NCBI GenBank assembly: GCA_903915565.1 | Contig: CAIWTG010000146.1 | Span: 1 to 12,165 of the forward strand | From: an uncultured Chloroflexota bacterium | GTDB taxonomy: Bacteria; Chloroflexota; Dehalococcoidia; Dehalococcoidales; RBG-16-60-22 | Reading direction: 5' to 3' | DNA length: 12,165 bases | In this document: piece after piece, positions 6,877-12,165 of the stretch | Layout of the letters: each line of letters begins with the position of its first letter | How positions within the stretch are numbered: position 1 is the stretch's first letter | Translations under genes and position numbers: made by a program | The notes under the pieces: model-generated | Seen by the model: the letters and a program-made list of their open reading frames with translations, nothing else | Databases searched by the model: none | Told to the model about the DNA's origin: nothing

Positions 6877-7194
6877 ATGCCGAAAATGGAACTTGCCGGC
6901 CAGATGCATGAGGTTGATGCCAAGGGCTATTTACAGGAAACTGATAAATGGACGGAGGATATCGCCCGGGCTTATGCGTTGAAAGAGGGCGTTACTGAAC
7001 TTACCCCCGACCACTGGAAAATACTAAATTATTTAAGAAAATACTACTTCGCTAACGGCATTTGCCCCATGATTAGACGGTCGCTGCAGGAAAACGGTTT
7101 TAAGTTGAAGCAGCTTTATGACCTCTTCCCGGAAGGCCCGGCGAACTCCGCCTGCAAGTGGGCGGGGATGCCCAGCGCCACGGGCTGCGTTTAA
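6877..7194 (+). CDS. dsrC: DsrC-type sulfur carrier protein
   Basis: This is a 105-residue protein of the DsrC/TusE/RspA family. The C-terminal arm ends ACKWAGMPSATGCV, giving Cys93 and the penultimate Cys104 separated by 10 residues. Both cysteines of true DsrC are present, whereas TusE keeps only the last one. In sulfite reducers the pair carries a trisulfide made by DsrAB that is reduced by DsrMKJOP; in other bacteria DsrC acts in sulfur relay or regulation. A third cysteine (63) lies in GICPMIRR, a segment typical of the family. GAGGA at 6863-6867, 9 bases upstream, supports the start. No dsrAB is in the window, so its role as dissimilatory carrier or general thiol relay is unresolved. 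It is second in an operon with the cysteine-rich protein and converges on the histidine kinase with a 4-base overlap (TTAA). Confidence 0.93.
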   Translation: MPKMELAGQMHEVDAKGYLQETDKWTEDIARAYALKEGVTELTPDHWKILNYLRKYYFANGICPMIRRSLQENGFKLKQLYDLFPEGPANSACKWAGMPSATGCV

Positions 7195-8618
7195 GCGGCC
7201 TGGATGGCGGCTTTGGGGAGTGTAAAGGTAAAGCAGCTCCCTTTACCAATCTCACTCGTCGCAGTGATGGTCCCGCCATGAGCTTCCACCAAACGCTTGG
7301 CGATGGTTAATCCCAAACCGCTGCCGCCCGTCGTTCTGGCTCGGGACTTATCCACCCTATAAAAGCGTTCAAATATCAGCGGCAGGTCGGCGGCAGGGAT
7401 GCCCTCGCCGGTATCGGTAACGCTAATGGCTACCATTTTATCTTGCTCGGCGGCGGTCAGTGTTATCTTCCCGCCCTTATTAGTGTGCTCAATGGAGTTA
7501 TCTAGCAGATTACCCAGCACCTGCTTTATCCAGTGTACGTCAATATTTACGAGTGGGAGCTGTTTGGGCAGGTCTGCCGCCAGGGTTATTCCCTTGGCCT
7601 TCGCTTTTGCTCGTGAGCTTATGATACTTTCTCTAATTACCTTAATGGCGTCTTCCGACTGTTTATTGATTCTTAGCTCGCCGGCGTCAGCCAGACTTAA
7701 TTCCTGGAGGTCGGCGACCAAGCGTGACAATGTCGTCGCCTCTTCATCGAGTGAACGAATCGCCGCTTTATCCGGTTTAATCACACCGTCGTTAATCGCT
7801 TCCAGGTAACCTTTGAGATTAGAAAGCGGCGTTCTTAGTTCATGGGCAACATCGGCGACCATATTCCGTCGCAGGCGCTGGATGCGTTCCAGGTCATCCG
7901 CCATGATATTAAATGAGCTCGCTAGCTCGCCGAGCTCGCCTTTGTCTTTATTATCTATCCTTTTTGAAAAGTCGCCTTGGCCGTACTGCCGGCTGACGTT
8001 AATCAGTGCTTTAACCGGGGAAAGAATACGCCGCGAAAGGAAGAAGGTAATGAGCACGGCGATGCCAATCGCCACCAGGCCTCCCCAGATAAAATAGCTG
8101 CCGATGCTGTTGTAGGTTATCTCGAGGGCGGTGCCGCTGATACCGGGGAATTCGGCATGAGCTACATAGAGTACCCCAACTGTATCGGGAGGGGAACCGG
8201 ATTGTCCGGGTGGAGGTTTATTGGGGGGAACGAATATATCTAAAGGCTGGCCGGAGGCGGATATCGGTATTTCCGCCATTTCATTGCCCATCAGGTTTTT
8301 ATCATAGGTGTAGCCGATGAGCTGGTCATCAGAATCAGCGACAATAACATCATCAGTATCGGCCAAAATAATCCGTCGCTCATAGAGTTGTCCCCATTGG
8401 TCGATATATATCTGTATGCCAGTCCAGTCGTCGAAGAACTGATAATAGCGGGATAACGTCGTCTGCATCCGCGTATCCTGGTTCATCTCCAGCTTTTCGC
8501 CGATGCCGATGATTTCATTCTGGGTGGTCTGGTAGGTGAAGAAAAACGCCATACCGATAGTGACAATGATTACGATGGTAAAGGCAGCGAGGAGCCTTAA
8601 GTTCAAATTATGTATCAC
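7191..8618 (-). CDS. Sensor histidine kinase with HAMP domain
   Basis: This 475-residue membrane kinase has helix 1 at about 9-28, an extracytoplasmic sensor of about 145 residues that includes a Pro/Gly-rich loop (131-144), helix 2 at about 176-194, and HAMP to about 245. HisKA has the phospho-acceptor His259 in AHELRTP. The ATPase domain has an N box around 366-379, G1 DTGEGI at 402-407, FERFYR, and G2 GGSGLGL at 431-437. All catalytic motifs are intact. The start is GTG at 8618, backed by GGAG 7 bases upstream inside the response-regulator gene; the two genes overlap by 11 bases, so they are co-translated partners. The sensed signal cannot be read. Given the neighbouring ATPase and Met-containing membrane protein, metal or envelope stress is a reasonable guess. 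Its stop overlaps that of dsrC on the other strand. Confidence 0.95.
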   Translation of the reverse strand: MIHNLNLRLLAAFTIVIIVTIGMAFFFTYQTTQNEIIGIGEKLEMNQDTRMQTTLSRYYQFFDDWTGIQIYIDQWGQLYERRIILADTDDVIVADSDDQLIGYTYDKNLMGNEMAEIPISASGQPLDIFVPPNKPPPGQSGSPPDTVGVLYVAHAEFPGISGTALEITYNSIGSYFIWGGLVAIGIAVLITFFLSRRILSPVKALINVSRQYGQGDFSKRIDNKDKGELGELASSFNIMADDLERIQRLRRNMVADVAHELRTPLSNLKGYLEAINDGVIKPDKAAIRSLDEEATTLSRLVADLQELSLADAGELRINKQSEDAIKVIRESIISSRAKAKAKGITLAADLPKQLPLVNIDVHWIKQVLGNLLDNSIEHTNKGGKITLTAAEQDKMVAISVTDTGEGIPAADLPLIFERFYRVDKSRARTTGGSGLGLTIAKRLVEAHGGTITATSEIGKGSCFTFTLPKAAIQAA

Positions 8619-9303
8619 TATCGTTCTCCATCAGTTTATAGCCGGCGCCGTAGATGGTTTTGATATATTTGGGATGGCGCGAATCCGGCTCGAGTTTGCG
8701 CCGCAGTTTCAAAATATGGACATCAATCGTGCGGTCGAAGCTTTCAAAATCGTGTCCCAGGGCGGTTTCAATGATTTGGGCACGGCTGAAAACCCTCCCC
8801 GGCTCTTTAACCAGAGTCCCCAGTATTTTAAACTCGATGGGGGTGAGATTTAGGGGTTTATCAGCCAGATAGGCTTCGTGCTTCATAAAATCAATGGTTA
8901 GAGCGTTGTGGTTTATTTTTTCCGGCCCCCGCTCCCCGGGCAGACGGCGCAGGACAGCCCGCACCCTGGCGGCAAGCTCGCGGGGACTGAACGGCTTGGA
9001 AACATAGTCATCGGCGCCGAGGTTAAGCCCGGCCAGCCGGTCATCATCGGTCGTCAGGGCGGTGAGCATGATAATGGGCACATCAGATTCCTGACGCAGA
9101 GTACGGCAAACGTCTAATCCGTTCATGCCCGGCAGCATCAGGTCCAGAACAATGAGGTCGGGGTGGTTTTCCCGCGCCAGCCGCAGGGCTTCATGGCCGT
9201 CATTGGCGGTAAACACACGATAGCCATCGCGGTTCAAGTAGAGTTTAACCAGTTCTACCGTTTTAACGTCGTCATCGACTACTAGTACCTTTTTTCCCGA
9301 CAT
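8608..9303 (-). CDS. OmpR/PhoB-family response regulator
   Basis: The product is 231 residues, the normal size. The receiver domain has the acidic pair at 11-12, phospho-acceptor Asp54 in IVLDLMLPGMNG, Thr81 and Lys103 (in VSKPFSP). A winged-helix DNA-binding domain follows (about 133-228) with NLTPIEFKIL, a recognition helix around FDRTIDVHILKLRRKL, and the final IYGAGYKL wing. It is the cognate partner of the overlapping kinase. The ATG at 9303 is preceded by a modest GGGG six bases upstream. Its promoter region holds two TTAACA repeats 11 bases apart, the spacing used by PhoB-type dimers, which suggests autoregulation. The first repeat lies in a 14-base sequence that also stands before the small membrane protein gene. 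Confidence 0.96.
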   Translation of the reverse strand: MSGKKVLVVDDDVKTVELVKLYLNRDGYRVFTANDGHEALRLARENHPDLIVLDLMLPGMNGLDVCRTLRQESDVPIIMLTALTTDDDRLAGLNLGADDYVSKPFSPRELAARVRAVLRRLPGERGPEKINHNALTIDFMKHEAYLADKPLNLTPIEFKILGTLVKEPGRVFSRAQIIETALGHDFESFDRTIDVHILKLRRKLEPDSRHPKYIKTIYGAGYKLMENDSDT

Positions 9304-9337
9304 TTCTTGCCCCGTATATAATTCTACCCTATGTTAT

Positions 9338-9365
9338 AGTATAAATGTTAATAAATTGTTAAAAC
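9338..9365 (-). promoter_or_regulatory. Response-regulator promoter with 11-base direct repeats
   Basis: On the minus strand TTAACA occurs at 9362-9357 and again at 9351-9346, exactly 11 bases apart, followed by -10 candidates TATACT (9343-9338) or TATAAC just after it. PhoB/OmpR-type regulators bind tandem 11-base repeats replacing a -35 box. The upstream copy is part of GTTTTAACAATTTA, found identically at 9885-9872. Confidence 0.55.
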
Positions 9366-9371
9366 GCCCGA

Positions 9372-9396
9372 AGAGGGGGATATTGCTTCCCCCTCT
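9372..9396 (-). terminator. Stem-loop between small protein and regulator genes
   Basis: AGAGGGGGA and TCCCCCTCT form a perfect 9-base stem with a 7-base loop, about 38 bases after the small-protein stop on the minus strand. The tail is TTCGGGCGTTTT, so the T tract is delayed and weak. It probably acts as a partial terminator or mRNA-stabilising hairpin, allowing some transcription into the regulator and kinase genes. Confidence 0.5.
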
Positions 9397-9434
9397 CTCT
9401 AAGCAGTTCGTTAAAAGCTGGAGTTTTTAAAATG

Positions 9435-9827
9435 TTACTGGCCAAACTTGAAGCCAAAACCCCCCATCATATTGCGCATCCGATCTAATATACCTGAACC
9501 CGGCTGATTGGCATCGCTAAATATTCCCGACATTTCCGGCATATTCTTTAGCCAAGCTTTAAAGTCATCAGCTTGTTTTTGGGTTATTTTGCCATCCGTG
9601 ACGAGTTTATCCAGGTAGTTATTCAGAGCTTCCTGAGGAGTGGTGGTACCTAGATTATTATTGTTCGGAAGGACAATCGTTACTTTATGGGAGTTATCTG
9701 CCATCATTTCCCTGTTTTGTTCGGCGTTACCCTGCCGGACTAAAAGGATTCCTCCAATCGTACCGACGGCTGCCACCAGGAGCACCAGCAATGAGGCGAT
9801 GATGATGAATTTCTTATCTTGCCACAT
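9435..9827 (-). CDS. Small membrane-anchored protein of unknown function
   Basis: The product is 130 residues with one N-terminal helix (about 7-30, preceded by two lysines) and a tail of about 100 residues probably outside the membrane. The tail has a polar Asn-rich stretch (55-58), then a helical motif ALNNYLDKLVTDGKITQKQA, the kind of helix-turn-helix segment seen in many small exported proteins of unknown function, and a Gly/Phe end (MMGGFGFKFGQ). Seven methionines lie in clusters in the tail (EMM, MPEM, RMRNMM), which could bind soft metals such as Cu(I); this is inference. The frame is open to a GTG three codons upstream, but GGAGG sits 8 bases before the ATG at 9827 and abuts that GTG, so 9827 is the start. 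It is the first gene of the minus-strand cluster with the two-component system and divergent from the ATPase gene. I do not recognise a named family. Confidence 0.75.
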   Translation of the reverse strand: MWQDKKFIIIASLLVLLVAAVGTIGGILLVRQGNAEQNREMMADNSHKVTIVLPNNNNLGTTTPQEALNNYLDKLVTDGKITQKQADDFKAWLKNMPEMSGIFSDANQPGSGILDRMRNMMGGFGFKFGQ

Positions 9828-9861
9828 GTAAATCACCTCCTTTCAATGGCTTTATACCTTG

Positions 9862-9885
9862 AATATACCAGTAAATTGTTAAAAC
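9862..9885 (-). promoter_or_regulatory. Promoter of the small membrane protein with regulator box
   Basis: On the minus strand GTTTTAACAATTTA (9885-9872) is followed by the extended -10 TGGTATATT (9870-9862). TTAACA starts 15 bases before the -10 hexamer, where an activator would replace the -35 box. Eleven bases upstream of it stands TTAATT, a poorer copy. The 14 bases match those before the response-regulator gene, at nearly the same distance from the start codon (about 50 bases). Confidence 0.55.
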
Positions 9886-9899
9886 TTAATTAAGTTTTA
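9880..9899. repeat. 20-base perfect palindrome in the divergent intergenic region
   Basis: TAAAACTTAA/TTAAGTTTTA is fully self-complementary with no spacer. It lies in the 176-base gap between the small-protein and ATPase genes and overlaps the TTAACA box. It is AT-rich with no T tract, so an operator is more likely than a terminator. Confidence 0.6.
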
Positions 9900-9962
9900 G
9901 AAACATTTTTACGTACTAATACAAGAGATATTGGTCACATACTCGGGTGCAGTTTTACAATA

Positions 9963-9971
9963 TGATATATT
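9963..9971 (+). promoter_or_regulatory. Extended -10 promoter of the copper-type ATPase gene
   Basis: TGATATATT lies 32 bases before the ATG at 10004. The -35 region (about 9943-9948, TCGGGT) is poor, so the promoter probably needs an activator. No textbook CueR or CsoR operator is recognisable between 9900 and 9963. Confidence 0.5.
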
Positions 9972-10003
9972 AGTTAGAGTAATAAGTTTGAGAATATTTG
10001 GAA

Positions 10004-12165
10004 ATGACAGTAAAAGAAAAGCACCTTCAGCAAATTAGCCTGCCCGTTACTGGCATGACTTGAGTCAATTGCGTAGCAGCCGTGGAAAGAGCGCTGCGTA
10101 AAACTAAAGGCATTGTGCAGGCAAACGTAAATCTAGCCTCAGAAAAAGCCTCGGTGGAATACGACCCCAAAAAAGTTGACCTTAAAACTATCATGGGCAG
10201 CGTCACGGGGGCGGGATACGGTGTTGCCACCAAGAAATCCATTTACCCGGTGCAGGGGATGACCTGCGCCTCCTGCGTTGCCCGTGTCGAAGAAGCCCTC
10301 AAAAGCATTCCCGGTGTGGTTTCTGTAAGCGTTAACCTGGCGTCGGAAAAAGCCAGCGTTGAATACCTGGAAGGCACGGAATTCCCCGATATGCGCCGGG
10401 CGGTCAAGGATGCCGGTTACGAGCTTGGCAAAGAGGTCGAGGCTTTGGAGGACGTTACCGCCGCCTCCGACCGCGAGACCAAAAAAGTAAGAAACCGTTT
10501 TATCTTAGCCGCCGTGCTGGGCGTAATTATCATGGTGATGATGTTTACGCCGCATTTCACCGGTATGGGCTATGTGCTCTGGGTTCTGGCGACGCCGGTG
10601 CAGTTCTGGGCGGGATTGCGCTTTTATCGGGGCGCCTGGGGCGCGATAAAACACCTGCGGGCAGACATGAATACCCTCATCGCGGTGGGAACATCGGCGG
10701 CATATTTTTACAGCGTGGTGGCCGTATTGTTTCCCTCGGCATTGATGGTGGGTGGCTCCGAACCTAATTTATATTTTGATACTTCGGCGCTAATTATCGC
10801 TTTTATTTTACTGGGTCGTTTCCTTGAGGCCAAAGCTAAAGGACAAACCTCAGCGGCGATTAAAAACCTCATCGGTCTGCAGCCGAAAACCGCCCTCGTT
10901 GTCCGTAAAGGTAAAGAACAAGAAATCGCCATCGAAGACGTACAGGTGGGCGACCTGATTCTCGTGCGGCCCGGCGAACGCGTTCCGGTCGACGGCGTTA
11001 TTACTAAAGGCAGCCCGTCGCTTGACGAGTCCATGGTGACCGGTGAAAGCCTGCTGGTGGAGAAAAAGCCCGGCGACGAGGTGATCGGGGCAACCATCAA
11101 CAAGACCGGCAGTTTCCAGTTTACAGCCACGCGCATCGGTAAAGACACTACACTGGCGCGTATCGTGCGTCTGGTGGAGGAGGCACAGGGCAGTAAAGCT
11201 CCCATCCAGCGCCTCGCGGATGTCATTGCCAGCTATTTTGTACCGGCGGTCATCGGCATCGCCATTATAACTTTTGTAATATGGTATTTTTTGGGTCCAA
11301 ACCCTTCACTGACTTATGCCTTCCTGAACTTCATCGCCGTGCTGGTTATCGCCTGCCCCTGCGCCTTAGGGCTGGCGACGCCTACAGCGATTATGGTAGG
11401 GACGGGAAAAGGGGCGGAGCATGGCATTCTCATCAAGAGCGCCGAAGCGTTGGAACGATTTTATAAAATAGATACCATATTACTGGATAAAACCGGCACA
11501 TTGACCGAAGGCAAACCCCGCGTGACCGATATCATCACCGTCGCACCTTATAAAGAAACAGAGGTACTGCGTCTGGCGGCTTCTGTCGAACACGACTCGG
11601 AACATCCCCTGGGCGATGCGGTGATTAGGGCAGCTGAAGAAAAACGGCTTTCATTATTAGCCACTTCAAAATTCAAAGCCATCCCCGGGCATGGCGCAAC
11701 GGCGCAGATTCAGAAAAAGGATTATTTACTGGGCAGTTCAAAGCTGATGAAAGACAATAAAGTTAAGTTGGGAGAGCTGGAAGAAAAAGCCGCCGCGCTC
11801 TGGAACGACGGCAAGACGGTGATATTTTTGGGGGTGGAAAAGAAAGCGGTAGGGCTTATCGCGTTGTCGGATACACTAAAGCCGGGGGCGGCGGAAGTGG
11901 TGGCGGAGATACGCCGCCAGGGCATTGAGGTGGCGATGGTTACCGGCGATAATAAACGCGCAGCCGAGGCTATTGCACGTCAGGCGGGCATTGAACGTGT
12001 TTTGGCGGAGGTACTGCCGGAACATAAATCAGAAGAAGTAAAAAAGCTCCGCGACGAGGGCAGGGTAGTAGCTATGGTCGGTGATGGTATTAACGATGCC
12101 CCGGCGCTGGCCAGCGCGGATGTCGGCATTGCTATCGGTACCGGCACGGATGTCGCCATGGAGAC
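10004..12165 (+). CDS. copA: Copper-type P1B ATPase with in-frame TGA, right end cut
   Basis: The frame from 10004 encodes 720 codons up to the window edge. The order is HMA domain 1 (about 10-75), HMA domain 2 (about 80-145, GMTCASC with Cys88 and Cys91), membrane helices, actuator domain with TGES at 346-349, the CPC ion site at 451-453, phosphorylation motif DKTGT with Asp495, SEHPLG at 532-537 and the hinge GDGIND at 693-698. CPC and two HMA domains indicate a Cu(I)-type exporter (CopA family), with the final helices lost off the right edge. Codon 20 is TGA (10061-10063), exactly where the first Cys of HMA1 belongs (GMT-TGA-VNC). I read it as probable selenocysteine, because the flanking HMA1 sequence is intact on both sides. 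A TGC to TGA nonsense mutation would instead make the N-terminus a pseudogene. The Shine-Dalgarno site is weak. It is divergent from the small membrane protein gene. Confidence 0.88.
10061..10101 (+). promoter_or_regulatory. Candidate bacterial SECIS element
   Basis: Directly after TGA, TTGC (10069-10072) can pair with GTAA (10098-10101, one G-T wobble), then GTA bulges out, and GCAGC (10076-10080) pairs with GCTGC (10093-10097). A further C-G pair with one bulged base leaves the 9-base loop GTGGAAAGA, starting with G, 18 bases after the TGA. Bacterial SECIS hairpins have this distance range and an early loop G. The fold was drawn by eye and not scored. Confidence 0.5.

Noticed and set aside
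9900..10003. CueR- or CsoR-type copper operator upstream of the ATPase.
   Set aside because: The stretch CATACTCGGGTGCAG hints at a short symmetric site, but the arms do not pair beyond three bases, so I do not call an operator there.
10061..10063. TGA read as tryptophan or glycine under an alternative genetic code.
   Set aside because: TGA acts as a normal stop at 6862-6864, tryptophan is encoded by TGG throughout, and the aligned residue in the sister domain is cysteine.
10708..11226. A 172-residue minus-strand open frame inside the ATPase gene, and similar long frames inside the exporter and mutS2 genes.
   Set aside because: These are antisense shadows of strongly supported genes, with low-complexity Ser/Arg-rich products and no ribosome sites.

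Overview
The window looks like bacterial chromosome, probably from a genome bin of an anaerobic or sulfur-active lineage. Gene families, dense packing, standard bacterial -10 boxes and Shine-Dalgarno sites all fit bacteria. A bacterial VLRF1-type protein next to MutS2, a full DsrC, and the style of the small membrane protein remind me of Chloroflexota (Dehalococcoidia-like). That is an impression from family resemblance, not a search result. No tRNA, rRNA, CRISPR array or insertion sequence was seen, and no stretch over 300 bases lacks a gene.

Layout, left to right. (1) Bases 1 to about 141, minus strand, encode an internal piece of a HyfC/HycD-type hydrogenase membrane subunit. The sequence then switches abruptly to a plus-strand Sir2 deacetylase that has lost its N-terminal NAD-binding region. 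GC falls from 67% to 46% across this join, so it is either a rearrangement or an assembly chimera. (2) A minus-strand operon, mutS2 followed by a Vms1-like (VLRF1) peptidyl-tRNA hydrolase gene, looks like a ribosome quality-control pair. (3) A minus-strand lipoprotein of the chagasin-like protease-inhibitor family I42 is divergent from a plus-strand 14-helix DHA2-family drug exporter. (4) A plus-strand pair encodes a C_GCAxxG_C_C-type cysteine protein and DsrC. (5) A minus-strand cluster holds a small membrane-anchored, methionine-containing protein, then an OmpR/PhoB-type response regulator and its histidine kinase. (6) Divergent from that cluster is a copper-type P1B ATPase, which runs off the right edge.

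The most striking point is in the ATPase. The first cysteine codon of its first metal-binding motif (GMT-x-x-x-C) is TGA, the frame is open on both sides, and a plausible bacterial SECIS hairpin follows. The N-terminal domain may therefore carry selenocysteine in a UxxC metal site. A nonsense mutation is the main alternative.

Regulation is unusually readable. Several promoters carry extended -10 elements (TGATATAAT twice, TGATATATT, TGGTATATT). Palindromes overlap or flank the -35 region in front of mutS2, the exporter, the cysteine protein/DsrC pair and the small membrane protein. A 14-base motif containing TTAACA occurs about 50 bases upstream of both the small-protein gene and the response-regulator gene. 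In front of the regulator gene the TTAACA is repeated 11 bases apart, as expected for a PhoB-type regulator, so the two-component system may control itself and the small protein, and possibly the adjacent ATPase.
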